A stretch of DNA of 64,000 bases from Desulfobacula sp. (GCF_030611305.1 NZ_JAUWQB010000003.1:1-64000), one strand, 5' to 3'. Shown: positions 34,827 through 44,856, counted from the stretch's first letter. The notes: a model not told the origin generated them from the letters alone. Translations and numbers: made by a program.

Positions 34827-36956
34827 TTATACTGCCATTATAAATTTACTTGGTGATCCAAAACTTGTTACAATAACTTCCTTCTTTGCTCTGGTAGCTG
34901 CAACATAAAGCAATGCCCTTTCATGAACCTCAGCCTCTTGCTTAATCACTGGATCATATGTTTGGATATTTGAACTTTCAAAGGGGACAATTCCCTGATT
35001 CACCCCGGCAATGATAACTCTGTCAAATTCAAGGCCTTTGACTCTATGCATTGTGGCAAGCCTAAGCCCGGGAGCATTTTGATCTTCGGCTTCAGTCCGC
35101 TTTATTAAATATGTTTCAAAACCTTTATCTTCAATAACATTTTTGTATTGGTTTATAAGGTTGTTCGTTCTGGCAACCAGACAAATTTCCTTTATCTGAA
35201 TATCATCTTTGTTCATCTGTTGAAGGTATTGGGTTATATAATCAATTTCTTCTTGAAATGTGTCAAAAAATTTTACTTCGGGCGATGAACCATGAAGCAG
35301 TGATTTATACCCTTTTTGATCATCATCCCCCCCATCAAGATCATCGACCTTAATATTTTTTAAAAGGCCCACAGCCCACTTCTGTGTTTCATCGGTTGTA
35401 CGGTAATTTATTCTAAGTTTTCTTCCCCGCCCAATAATTTTGATGCCGCACTGCCCAAGCACAACCCTGTGTTTATAAATACGCTGGTGAGCATCACCGA
35501 CAATAAATATATCGTTTTTAGTCTCCTGCGGAATTATTTGTCGTATAAGTTTAAAAGCCTGCACCCCCATATCCTGGGCTTCATCCACAATTATTGAACG
35601 ATAGGAAAGGTTCTGCTCCTTTTCCCGGAGTAACAGCCTGGCATCTCTCATTGCATCATCCCCTTCCCGAAGGCCTTCTTCGTTGAGTAGAATTCGATAT
35701 TCCTCAAATACAGTCCAAACCAGTTTTCGTATCTTTCGACTCAACCGTGTTCCTCTGCCGACACGGGAGGCTTTTATGTATTCTTCAAAAGAAGTAATTG
35801 CCTGGGGCTGGATTACCCGCGTCCATTCTTCCCTGTAAAAAGACAAATCAAAATCAAGATCTGCAGGGACTAAATCCAATGCTTTATTCCAGAGAGATCT
35901 GGTTCGATTGCCGTAATCAATTGTGTAATCATATCCATTTTTATTTAAGAATCGGGATACCCACCTGTCCAAATTAACGACCTCAATTCTGCGCATCATA
36001 TCCTTTGTGCAAATTTTTGACAGGTTCTCCTGAATATCAGCAGCAAGGTTCCGGGTAAATGTTGTAAACAAAATTCGGTCTTTATCTTTTGTAAACTTAT
36101 TTCGGACAAGCCATTTTGCCCGGTGCATGGCAGCAACTGTTTTCCCGGTGCCGGCACCACCAAGGACCCGAACCGGACCATTCCAATTACGCTCAACGAG
36201 TTTCTGCTGGGAAGGGTGAAGAAAAATCCGCCATTTTTCCAAGGGTTCATTTAATATGGCTGCAAGTTCCAGGTCATCTTCAACAATATAAAACCTGCGG
36301 CGTGAATCCGGGTTTTCCAGGGCTGAACTAAAATCATCTGTATCTACAGCCTTTGTTTTCTCAGTAGATTCTATTTCCTGAAGCACTTCTTCCAAAGAAA
36401 ACCCTTCAGCAAGAAAAAAAAGAGATTCATATGCTTCCTGGGGTATTTGAGTTGATATCTGATCAAGCTCTCCAACGGTCTCCAAGCTTCTGATAAGTGG
36501 TATCTGCAATTTTGGAAGCCCGAGTTTTAAAAGATGTCTGTCCCGAATATTGTCAAACAATGCTTTTTTAGTATCATGGCTGATTGGCTTTTCTTTGGCT
36601 GCCTCTTCTATCTCGATAACCTGCAGACTCCCGGTCTCAGGGTGTATCCTATAAAATTTATTTTCAGCCCATTTGTATGCTTTATCATGATGGGCCACCC
36701 AGAGAAGTACATAAACATTCCCTTTTTCAGGTTTAAGCACAATTCCTCTGTAAGTATTATCAATACGAACAGATCTCATATTTTTATCTTTTGAATTCAT
36801 GATTTTTTCATAATTTATACCTGACAGACTTGGATTTGATCTGAATTTTGTTACAAAATCCATCACTTTGGCCTGTTGTTTTCTTGGTATTTTTGAAAAA
36901 GATAATAGAAAATCAGAAGCAATTGCCACTTTGATCTTATTTATAGGACCAGCCAT
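34827..36956 (-). CDS. UvrD-type SF1 helicase with N-terminal RelE/ParE-like domain
   Basis: The 709-residue protein begins with about 110 residues that look like a RelE/ParE toxin fold: FLLSFSKIPRKQQAKVMDFV, then MRSVRIDNTYRGIVL and YVLLWVAHHDKAYKWA. After a helical linker the SF1 helicase follows: Walker A LGGAGTGKTVAAMHRA (about residue 272), VDEAQDMG (about 460), and TMHRVKGLEFDRVIIAG (about 640) with a final ALLYVAATRAKKE. The start at 36956 is set by AGGAGG seven bases upstream. It lies 11 bases after the giant helicase gene, so it belongs to the defence array. Whether the toxin-like domain is active, or only a protein- or RNA-binding module, cannot be told. Confidence 0.85.
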   Translation of the reverse strand: MAGPINKIKVAIASDFLLSFSKIPRKQQAKVMDFVTKFRSNPSLSGINYEKIMNSKDKNMRSVRIDNTYRGIVLKPEKGNVYVLLWVAHHDKAYKWAENKFYRIHPETGSLQVIEIEEAAKEKPISHDTKKALFDNIRDRHLLKLGLPKLQIPLIRSLETVGELDQISTQIPQEAYESLFFLAEGFSLEEVLQEIESTEKTKAVDTDDFSSALENPDSRRRFYIVEDDLELAAILNEPLEKWRIFLHPSQQKLVERNWNGPVRVLGGAGTGKTVAAMHRAKWLVRNKFTKDKDRILFTTFTRNLAADIQENLSKICTKDMMRRIEVVNLDRWVSRFLNKNGYDYTIDYGNRTRSLWNKALDLVPADLDFDLSFYREEWTRVIQPQAITSFEEYIKASRVGRGTRLSRKIRKLVWTVFEEYRILLNEEGLREGDDAMRDARLLLREKEQNLSYRSIIVDEAQDMGVQAFKLIRQIIPQETKNDIFIVGDAHQRIYKHRVVLGQCGIKIIGRGRKLRINYRTTDETQKWAVGLLKNIKVDDLDGGDDDQKGYKSLLHGSSPEVKFFDTFQEEIDYITQYLQQMNKDDIQIKEICLVARTNNLINQYKNVIEDKGFETYLIKRTEAEDQNAPGLRLATMHRVKGLEFDRVIIAGVNQGIVPFESSNIQTYDPVIKQEAEVHERALLYVAATRAKKEVIVTSFGSPSKFIMAV

Positions 36957-36967
36957 ACTCATTCCTC

Positions 36968-39900
36968 CTAATCACTAAGCAAATCGATATATTCTGCTTT
37001 ATTATTTAAAACGTCATCTATCATTGCTACTTTCCAGCCTGCTTTTTGAAATATCGATGTAAATTCAATCTGGCTGGATAATAAAAATGCCACTCTCTTT
37101 TCAATCCAGCCCAGTTCTGCTTCTGCGACAATTTGTCCTTTCCCATCAACAAGCTCAAATCCGGCTTCCGGGACCGAGCAGTTCATTTCAGCCAGTTGTT
37201 TTATAAGTTTATGCAAGGCAGGATCTACTAACTCAAAAACTTCGTCCCACTCACTCTTCGTCCCAGAAACATCTTCTGGTTCTGTATCTCTAAATCCTTT
37301 GTATGCAACACCATTGGCCATATCCTGCCCGGTTATGAAATACGAGTGTGGAATAAACTGAAAAAGATTATACAAGCGAAGAAATCCATTCCAGGCCACT
37401 TCAAATTCTTTGTTCTCCTGAAATTCATCAAGATCTTCCAGTCTGCAGGCAATATACATTTCAGATGCCTTATTTGTCTGAATCGCATCTTTCTGAACAG
37501 CAATACTGATTTGTAAAAAACTATTTTTTAACTTTGGCTGGAACAAACCATAAAACCATTGATCCTGCTTAACTTCAAAAGCATCTTTAATAATCTCGTT
37601 TACCTCTACAGGAAATCTTGTTTCTAAATTTTCAAACCATTTTGATTCACCCTCGGACGTTCCATATGTGACATTATCAAGATGAATCAGGCCGTGGATA
37701 AAAGCATGACAGCTCCACTTTTCAGCATCTGGATTAACTAAAAAACGAATCAGCCACTCAAAGCTGTCAATATTATTTGTTTTTCTTAAATTTTTTATTT
37801 CGTATAGTTCAGTCAGTTGATTATATTTTAAAATCTTTTCTTCTTTTTGAATATGGGTATAATTTTCAAAAAACGAGTTCTGATTTTTATATTGATTTTC
37901 AATATCTTTCCAGGACAATGACCATACATAGAAATTATTGCTTTGTGCAATTGCACACCTTTGATGCATGTCTTTTCCAATACGGTCTTTATGAAAAGCA
38001 AATCCATCGGTAAAAACAGCAATGGGTTGAAGCCCCTCCCTGGCACGGGCTGGCCTGAATACAAAATCCGCCCTTGATTTAACCAGAACACCGTCCGGCT
38101 GCCCTAAATCAACCTGCAATTCAATATACCAGGCTCTGTCACCAATTTTATAAAAATATCCTGGTTTTCCATTGACCACTTCTTTCTTAAGCGAAACCGG
38201 CAGGTTTTCTTTTTTTACCCTTCTTAAGGCCTCAATAAAACGGGCCTCAAGAACACTGTCAAAAAGTGAATTGATCTTGATATCTTTCAAGGTTTTTGTC
38301 TGGATTAAAAGATCCTTGTACTTCAAGATCTCAGACAGCATCTCAATTGCTGTATCCCGGGATGTCCCGGACATGGTGTAGTTTCTGCGATAAGCAAAAA
38401 GACATTTGTAACATCCGTCTTTTTCAGGATTCTGGTTACAGGAACAGGATTTTAGAACTTCAATGGCTTTTTCAAAAACTATCATCAATGGTTTTTTGCT
38501 CCGCATCAATTGTTTCAAATAACCCGTACCGCCGGGAACGGTATCGTAAATAACAATAAATTGTTTTCTATGACTTGAGCCTGCAACCGGCTCTTCATGC
38601 AGCGCCGTCTGGATGTGGTCAATATTGCCGCCAAACATCTGTTTCAGCCCGAGATGCAATGCAGCAATAAAACTATGGAGTTTTTTATCCGAGCTTTCAA
38701 GGGATATAATGGGCAATAACATCATGATAGCTTCAGATGCAAATTCTCTATACAAATAGACACAATCAGCAAGATTTTTTTCTGAATCTTTTTTGCGTGA
38801 CGGGCAGGTTAAGGAGTGTTTAATCTCACCTTTTCTATCTTGAATTTTCCCACAATATTTGCAGATTAAAAAACCCTTTCTGGGCAGCTCCAAACCTGCA
38901 ATACTTACTTTCTCACCGATTTCCTCCTTTTCTCCAAAATTAATTTCCCTGAAATTTGCTTTGGATAAAAATTCAAAACCAAATGGCAAGTCATCTGTTT
39001 TTACTTTGTACGCATCTGTTATATCTGTTTCTTTAAACCCCACAACCATCTGTTTATTGAAAAAACTTGTATTTCGTTCATCATTATCGTCACTGATACG
39101 ACTCTCTCTATCAGAGGTCGTGGCAAACATTTGCCGCATCCTCAGCATATTTCTTTTCTGGCCTGCATCTGACCACAATGGACTTCCACACTGGGGACAG
39201 GATGAATACTCAGAGATAGTACCTTCAATGGCCATAAACGAACACTTGTCGCACAACCGCCATATTTCAACTTCCGAAACGGACAAATCAACTTGGTCGA
39301 TCACCACTTTGCGGCCACCAGCATAAAAAGTGCTGGCTGGTGCAAGCTCACTGATGGCACTCACAGCCGGTCTTTCAAAATCATAGGTGAATATGTCGTA
39401 ATTGCTGCCTTGCTCCTGAGTCTTTGCCTTTCTTCTGTGAATGATGGAACGAAGCATGACACCGGCCTGGGGGAATGCATAATTCGGCAGCAGTCCTTCA
39501 TCTGTAAAAAAATTTAAGGTATGTTTATCATTAATCCGTGTGACAAGTGAATGAAGCCCTTTTTTTTCAATAACAAGCTCTCCAAGCTCTTTTTCATAAT
39601 TTTTGTCTTTTGCCTTTTCTCTCTTTTTCTTTCTGATTTTGGCATTTAGCGCATAGACTTTCTTTTTAAGAGACTCTCTTGCCTTGTAATGGTAAGCCAA
39701 CTGATCAATGATCCGGTATGCAAGGCTTCCCTCACTCTCATCATTACCCCGGACAAATTTTTTAAGAAACAAAATGGACTCCGAAGTTAAAGTTTTTGAA
39801 AACAATTGAATAAATTCATCAAGGATAATGGTCTGGTTAGTTTCAATGAAATTTAAAAAACTATGGGGAAATTTATTGATATCAACAGGTACAAGATTGC

Positions 39901-42900
39901 TCAAAACATGCCTGAGTTGTTGTGGAATCGCATTATCACTGATACCGTTTTCAACCCACTTGTCAAAGCAAAATGCTGTGAACTGCCGCTCAAGTACTGC
40001 CGAAGCATTTAAAAAAATGCCCGGAGGTTCGATTTGACCTGAAATCATGGCTTTGGGGTCTGCAAAAAAATAAAGATCATGGGGGCTTGCATTTGCCACA
40101 GTATAATTCAGTGAATTTCCATTTTCTCTTCCGGCCCTGCCGATTCTCTGGAGATAATTTGCCTGGGCTGGAGGTACAGAACAAAGTATGATCGAGGAAA
40201 GATCACCAATATCAATCCCCATCTCAAGGGTGGGGGTACATGATAGAAGATTGGGGTCCCAGGGGTTTCGATCTTTTCTCTTAAAATCTTTCTCAAGGGT
40301 TTCTCTTACATCTCTTTCAAGAAGACCTGTATGTTCTGCTGCAAATATCCGTTCTATATCTCCTGACGCATATAATTTCCCATAATAATCAGGCCCGGTA
40401 TCCATCAAGGTGTAGGTTCCCGGGCAATTTTGCCTGATGCAATAAGCATTCTCCCAGAAAGTTTGTTCCTGCAATGAGACAGACAGGTTGTGACTGCATT
40501 CCCTGCAGGTAAACTGGATAACATCTTTGCTTACATTAAAACTTTTTGGATAGATTCCCCATACCGGCTCATTATTGATTTTATGCTCATATAAAATTTT
40601 ATCCTCAACAAGGCTTTTCAGTGTGAATTCATAAATTGAACGTATCAGCTCTCCCACAAGGGGATAAAAAGGAGAAAAGCATTTATCCGCCCAGAATTCA
40701 TACCAGGTCATGCGGCTGTTTTTTTTACTGAAAATCTGATCAAACCGATATGATTTTTTTGCAGTCAGAAACGCAGGCGTCCTGGCATTAATACTGAAAT
40801 TCGGCATCCAGGGAATCCGGTTGATAATATAGGGCTCGCCCCATCGTTCTATAAAAGCATCCAGCTCTGTATAATAAAGTCCGCCTACATTTTTCAGGTG
40901 TGTTAGAAATCCTGAAAGAAACAGTTTCACACTCTTTGTGTTTAATTTTTCAAAACCGCCGATTTCATTTTTCAATATTTCTAAAAGCTTTTGGGACATT
41001 GCATCAAGCAGGACAGGATTGACATGGACAATGGATGAACTTGTTTTTTCAAGGGTACGCCCGATGCGGGTTCTAAAACCATATTCGCTGTATATTTCCC
41101 ATTCGATCCGCTTATGTACCTGATGTTTCAGGTCGGAACCTTTGGGAAGAATTCCATCCTTTTTTAATTTAGCATAGTCTGGAAGCCATGCCATGTTTGG
41201 CGCAAGAAACGTTGAAATAAACCTGTTCTCATCCATTTTATCCGACCAGTACCTGATAAATTTTTCAGACACCTGATCAAGAGATATCTCTTTTGTATCC
41301 TCAATAAAATGCTGCAAAGCACCTCTAAAATTGAAACGGAATGTCCTTCCCTCAAAAAAACCGGCTCGATGGGCTGCATCCTGTACAGAGTCTGAAAAAG
41401 TTAAAAGCTTTTTGTCATCATTAAAAGTGGAAGAATACAATTGAGCAATCAGCACACTGGTCAGGCTGGCCGCCCTTGATCCGAGAATGGTAAGGCTGTT
41501 ATATCCCCCGCAATAAGGGCAATTGTGCGTACCAAAGATTCGGTCGTTCCTTCGGATTTTCGTGTTTGGGATGAAAACAGGTATCATTTTGCTGCCGCCG
41601 CAATTGGGGCAGTCTTTTTTATCTGAGCCTGAAACCAAATGAAGACAATCCGTGCAAAGGCTGTTGAATAGTCCATCCATGAAGAACTGTGTCGAATTTT
41701 TCTTTTCCGGAAAAATAAAAGTCACTTTAGGATCATTCTTAAAAAAGGCAATATAAAATGATTGAAGATCCGGATTAATCTCATTATCCATTTCCCGTTT
41801 AAGACCGGCCCATCCCATGCTGTTGCAATCTCTGCAATGGATAAGGGGCAAATGCTTTTTCAGCTGCTCTTCATTCAGATCATCAGCAAAATTGATACAG
41901 GGTTTTGCCGAAACCTCACCCACCATGCGCCGAAGCTCCCTCATCCAGTGTTGATACCTGACATGAAGAAAGGGAAAAATCGTATCATTTATTTTGATTC
42001 GTGCAATGGAGACAAGGGTCAGAAGACTTGCGAAAAGATTTATTTTATGCGCCGGGGCAAGCGATTTTAAATCGGCAGTACATTTTTCCAGCTCAAACAA
42101 TATGTCCCCATAGCTTTTGCTTTCACCCTTGAGTACCTTGAGCAGGTTCTGGAAAAAACTGTGGCCCTTGAGCTTTTCACCCAGTTCAAACCGCCACTCC
42201 ATATCTTCAAAATCTTTTTCCAAAATGATTTCATCAAACCAGAGCTGATACTGCATCAGGGCATAAGCTTTGAAATTGTCGTAGACTCCAGGGTTTAATC
42301 TGTCCATCAAGTCAGGGGCGACAAGATCTACCCGTGTGATCATACTCTTTTCTAAAAATTCACCGGGTGAAATTCTGGATTCAGTGATCACGGCATTTTC
42401 ATCAAACGGTTCCCCAAACACTTCCCGGGCATATTCAACAAGACAATCCTTTTGTTCTTCACTGCCAAGAGTAGCTGATGTTCCGATACAGCATAAAAAA
42501 TCTTTTGGTGTATTCAGACGGGCTTTTAACCTTCGGACAAGACAGGCAAGATCAGAGCCTTGAGCCCCGTCAAATGTATGCAGTTCATCAACAACCAGGA
42601 ATTGAAGGGTTTCAGGTACTGCCTGTGACCACAATGGATAATCTTTTGCCCGTATGAGAAGATAGTCCAGCATTTTATAGTTTGTCAGCAGAATATCCGG
42701 TGGGTTTGCCCTTAATGTCTCTTTGTGGGTGATGATAAAATCCTGACCCATCACCATGTGGGGTTCTTTTTCACTCTGACCGACATACAGCCCTGCCGTG
42801 ACCATCCCTTTCAGATTTGGATTGTCGTATATGGCCGTGGCGAGCCGTCCGGCCTGGTCAGTGGCAAGTGCATTCATGGGATAAATAAAAATAGCCTTGA

Positions 42901-43270
42901 TTCCTGGTTCACCCCTGTGCTGATAGCAAAAATTGAGCACAGGATATAAAAAACTTTCTGTTTTACCGGAACCGGTTCCCGTAGCTACAATGGTGGATCT
43001 TGGTTTTTCCCCTGAAAGACGTTCAAAGATTTGCTCCTGATGAAGATGGGGTGCAAAACTCATGGGAACATCAATAAAATAATCCGGCCTGCCCGACCCT
43101 TTTTTAAACGGAAGCTGGACAGACAAATAAGGGCCTTTAAACACCTTGTCATCTTCAGATAACAAGTCATCAACAATCCCGTGGAAAAATGGCGTGGACA
43201 CAGGAAAGGTGGTCTTTAAAAAATCCTCTACGCCTTGTTTTAACTGTTGTGAGAGTATGGATGGTATCAT
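36968..43270 (-). CDS. Giant COG1205/DUF1998 helicase (DrmA+DrmB-like or DruE-like), possible C-terminal nuclease
   Basis: This 2100-residue SF2 enzyme has Walker A VATGTGSGKTES (about residue 98), VVDELHTFDGAQG (228), zinc-type cysteine clusters at about 550-590 (CPNCGG, CPYCGG), motif VI QRIGRAGREN (1045), a second CxxC set near 1340 (CDKCSFMA, CPQCGSPLW), the DUF1998 motif YDTVPGGTGYL (1577) and the cysteine cluster CSCNQNPEKDGCYKC (1613). Residues about 1670-1800 resemble a Vsr/DUF559-type nuclease: EARFIEAL, SRADFVFRP, then AVFTDGFAFH and a D..QRC pattern. In DISARM the helicase and DUF1998 parts are separate genes (DrmA, DrmB); in Druantia DruE they are one chain. The ATG at 43270 overlaps the upstream stop as ATGA, so it was preferred over TTG 43294. 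Confidence 0.85.
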   Translation of the reverse strand: MIPSILSQQLKQGVEDFLKTTFPVSTPFFHGIVDDLLSEDDKVFKGPYLSVQLPFKKGSGRPDYFIDVPMSFAPHLHQEQIFERLSGEKPRSTIVATGTGSGKTESFLYPVLNFCYQHRGEPGIKAIFIYPMNALATDQAGRLATAIYDNPNLKGMVTAGLYVGQSEKEPHMVMGQDFIITHKETLRANPPDILLTNYKMLDYLLIRAKDYPLWSQAVPETLQFLVVDELHTFDGAQGSDLACLVRRLKARLNTPKDFLCCIGTSATLGSEEQKDCLVEYAREVFGEPFDENAVITESRISPGEFLEKSMITRVDLVAPDLMDRLNPGVYDNFKAYALMQYQLWFDEIILEKDFEDMEWRFELGEKLKGHSFFQNLLKVLKGESKSYGDILFELEKCTADLKSLAPAHKINLFASLLTLVSIARIKINDTIFPFLHVRYQHWMRELRRMVGEVSAKPCINFADDLNEEQLKKHLPLIHCRDCNSMGWAGLKREMDNEINPDLQSFYIAFFKNDPKVTFIFPEKKNSTQFFMDGLFNSLCTDCLHLVSGSDKKDCPNCGGSKMIPVFIPNTKIRRNDRIFGTHNCPYCGGYNSLTILGSRAASLTSVLIAQLYSSTFNDDKKLLTFSDSVQDAAHRAGFFEGRTFRFNFRGALQHFIEDTKEISLDQVSEKFIRYWSDKMDENRFISTFLAPNMAWLPDYAKLKKDGILPKGSDLKHQVHKRIEWEIYSEYGFRTRIGRTLEKTSSSIVHVNPVLLDAMSQKLLEILKNEIGGFEKLNTKSVKLFLSGFLTHLKNVGGLYYTELDAFIERWGEPYIINRIPWMPNFSINARTPAFLTAKKSYRFDQIFSKKNSRMTWYEFWADKCFSPFYPLVGELIRSIYEFTLKSLVEDKILYEHKINNEPVWGIYPKSFNVSKDVIQFTCRECSHNLSVSLQEQTFWENAYCIRQNCPGTYTLMDTGPDYYGKLYASGDIERIFAAEHTGLLERDVRETLEKDFKRKDRNPWDPNLLSCTPTLEMGIDIGDLSSIILCSVPPAQANYLQRIGRAGRENGNSLNYTVANASPHDLYFFADPKAMISGQIEPPGIFLNASAVLERQFTAFCFDKWVENGISDNAIPQQLRHVLSNLVPVDINKFPHSFLNFIETNQTIILDEFIQLFSKTLTSESILFLKKFVRGNDESEGSLAYRIIDQLAYHYKARESLKKKVYALNAKIRKKKREKAKDKNYEKELGELVIEKKGLHSLVTRINDKHTLNFFTDEGLLPNYAFPQAGVMLRSIIHRRKAKTQEQGSNYDIFTYDFERPAVSAISELAPASTFYAGGRKVVIDQVDLSVSEVEIWRLCDKCSFMAIEGTISEYSSCPQCGSPLWSDAGQKRNMLRMRQMFATTSDRESRISDDNDERNTSFFNKQMVVGFKETDITDAYKVKTDDLPFGFEFLSKANFREINFGEKEEIGEKVSIAGLELPRKGFLICKYCGKIQDRKGEIKHSLTCPSRKKDSEKNLADCVYLYREFASEAIMMLLPIISLESSDKKLHSFIAALHLGLKQMFGGNIDHIQTALHEEPVAGSSHRKQFIVIYDTVPGGTGYLKQLMRSKKPLMIVFEKAIEVLKSCSCNQNPEKDGCYKCLFAYRRNYTMSGTSRDTAIEMLSEILKYKDLLIQTKTLKDIKINSLFDSVLEARFIEALRRVKKENLPVSLKKEVVNGKPGYFYKIGDRAWYIELQVDLGQPDGVLVKSRADFVFRPARAREGLQPIAVFTDGFAFHKDRIGKDMHQRCAIAQSNNFYVWSLSWKDIENQYKNQNSFFENYTHIQKEEKILKYNQLTELYEIKNLRKTNNIDSFEWLIRFLVNPDAEKWSCHAFIHGLIHLDNVTYGTSEGESKWFENLETRFPVEVNEIIKDAFEVKQDQWFYGLFQPKLKNSFLQISIAVQKDAIQTNKASEMYIACRLEDLDEFQENKEFEVAWNGFLRLYNLFQFIPHSYFITGQDMANGVAYKGFRDTEPEDVSGTKSEWDEVFELVDPALHKLIKQLAEMNCSVPEAGFELVDGKGQIVAEAELGWIEKRVAFLLSSQIEFTSIFQKAGWKVAMIDDVLNNKAEYIDLLSD

Positions 43271-44688
43271 TTGAGCTTCACCAGCACTTTCCAATATCCG
43301 CCCTTTGTAGAACCAACTCTTTTTAACGCCCCCATTTTTTTTAGTTTTTCCATATTATTTTGTATGTTTCTCAAAGTGATTCCTACAATTTCAGACAAAT
43401 TTTCCTGGGTAAGTTTTCTATTTTTTTTTATGCTCTTTAAAATCAAGATTTGATTTTTGGACAGACTGATTTTTTTTTCTACGTCGTTTGTGATGTTTCT
43501 TACGTCTTTTCTTACGTCGTTTGTGATGTTTCTTACGTCTTTTTCTAGGTCGTTAGACTCTTTTACAGGGTCTTTTTCCAGGTCGTATGACCGTGTATCC
43601 AATAATTCGACCCTGAAAAAATCTCCAATCTCACTGATTTTGTAGGTCGCTGTCTTTAATTCTTTAAGTTGTTTTCTGATGCGAATAAACCCGGTGCCGT
43701 ATTTTTCAATATCTCCTGTCAAAAAAAAGGCTTCTGCCACAATCTTATTCCGGATGGAAGAGATATAATCATCCTTTTCCAGGTCCTTGAGGGTAAGCTT
43801 GCCGAATAAGGTTCCAGGATTTGAAAAGATGATCCGGTTATCAAAGATTTTAATCACAATATCAGTGGAGTGTTTATAATCCCTGTGCACCACAGCATTT
43901 AATAAAAATTCCCTGATCACGTCTAAGGGATACTGCCATACTTCCTTACGCTCAAGGCTCCCGTCAAATTCATAGGAAAGATTGATATGTTTTTTAATAA
44001 AAATCATTGCCTCTTCAAGAGCAGTCAAAAGCGGTGCTTTAATCAAAAGATCGTCTATAATGGTATCTTCTGCTTTAAAACGGCCAATATGAATTGAATA
44101 CCCGTGATTCCCGAATAAGAGCATACCGGCAAGAGTGGTTTTGCCGGCTTTGATGAATTTAAGCTTGGTCATATTGGTCGCCATGTCATCGAGAAGGCTT
44201 ATCCGTCCTTTGGAGTTCACCTTTTCAATGAATTTTTCCATGAGTGTTGTATCAAGATCAGGCAGGCTTTCATCAACTATATGGGCATCAAAGGAGATAT
44301 CAAGGCTCTGCTGCCGAAGGTCAACGATCTCCTCCAGGCTTAACATGTGATTGCTGTTTTTAACCCGCTTGTAATATCTGTTTTTATAAGCAACCGGCTT
44401 TACAGGATATTCATTTATCTCAAGTACCAATATGGTCTTGCCGTCAACTTCATAAGTATCAGAATGGGGAAGAAGCTGGGGATAGGTAGATGTCTTGATG
44501 TCATTGAGGTATTTTTGTTCTGTCTCAGCTCCCAACTCAATACCTTTGACCTTCCCTTTATCATCCAGGCCCAGGATAACCTTTCCACCCCTGGTATTGG
44601 CAAAGGCCACCAAAGTGATAATCACTTCTTTTCCAAAGGTTGATTTAAATTCAACCTTCCGGGATTCTTTTAAATTTTTAAAATCCAT
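43267..44688 (-). CDS. AlbA_2 (Schlafen-type) ATPase-like regulator with winged helix
   Basis: The 473-residue protein has an N-terminal AlbA_2 domain (ESRKVEFKSTFGKE, TRGGKVILGLDDKG, residues 1-110), a central HATPase_c_4 region (REFLLNAVVHRDY at about 261, IIFSNPGTLFG) and a C-terminal winged helix (LTQENLSEIVGITLRNIQNNMEKLKK). Such proteins are usually annotated as RecG-related transcriptional regulators; they are frequent in defence islands, where they may control neighbouring genes or act as effectors. The linker (about residues 380-410) has a duplicated 11-residue unit DVRNITNDV. It starts after a 168-base gap and couples by ATGA to the giant helicase gene. Confidence 0.8.
   Translation of the reverse strand: MDFKNLKESRKVEFKSTFGKEVIITLVAFANTRGGKVILGLDDKGKVKGIELGAETEQKYLNDIKTSTYPQLLPHSDTYEVDGKTILVLEINEYPVKPVAYKNRYYKRVKNSNHMLSLEEIVDLRQQSLDISFDAHIVDESLPDLDTTLMEKFIEKVNSKGRISLLDDMATNMTKLKFIKAGKTTLAGMLLFGNHGYSIHIGRFKAEDTIIDDLLIKAPLLTALEEAMIFIKKHINLSYEFDGSLERKEVWQYPLDVIREFLLNAVVHRDYKHSTDIVIKIFDNRIIFSNPGTLFGKLTLKDLEKDDYISSIRNKIVAEAFFLTGDIEKYGTGFIRIRKQLKELKTATYKISEIGDFFRVELLDTRSYDLEKDPVKESNDLEKDVRNITNDVRKDVRNITNDVEKKISLSKNQILILKSIKKNRKLTQENLSEIVGITLRNIQNNMEKLKKMGALKRVGSTKGGYWKVLVKLK
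43480..43543 (-). repeat. In-frame tandem duplication, 33-bp period
   Basis: A 31-base sequence at 43480-43510 recurs without change at 43513-43543, a 33-base period equal to 11 codons, inside the AlbA_2 gene. It encodes the repeated linker unit DVRNITNDV. Perfect identity suggests a recent slippage event. Confidence 0.8.
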
Positions 44689-44728
44689 ATGATTCCCCTG
44701 CTTTAGCCCCTATTTGCGGGATTCTTGA

Positions 44729-44758
44729 GATGTTCCCGAAATCTATTTCGGGAACATC
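44729..44758. repeat. Perfect 14-bp inverted repeat at the internal junction of the defence array
   Basis: GATGTTCCCGAAAT (44729-44742) and its exact complement (44745-44758) are separated by two bases. It lies in the 168-base gap between the UvrD gene of the OLD pair and the AlbA_2 gene. No T-run follows on either strand, so it is not a simple terminator; an attenuator, an RNA processing stem or an operator are possible. A smaller dyad CGGTG/CACCG lies near 44808-44821. Confidence 0.7.
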
Positions 44759-44856
44759 CCGGCTTAAAATTGATTTTTTCAATCTTTTCAATCAGTTATC
44801 CTCAATAGCGGTGTAACCACCGTGACCGACTGAACTCACTGATTTCTTTATGCGAA

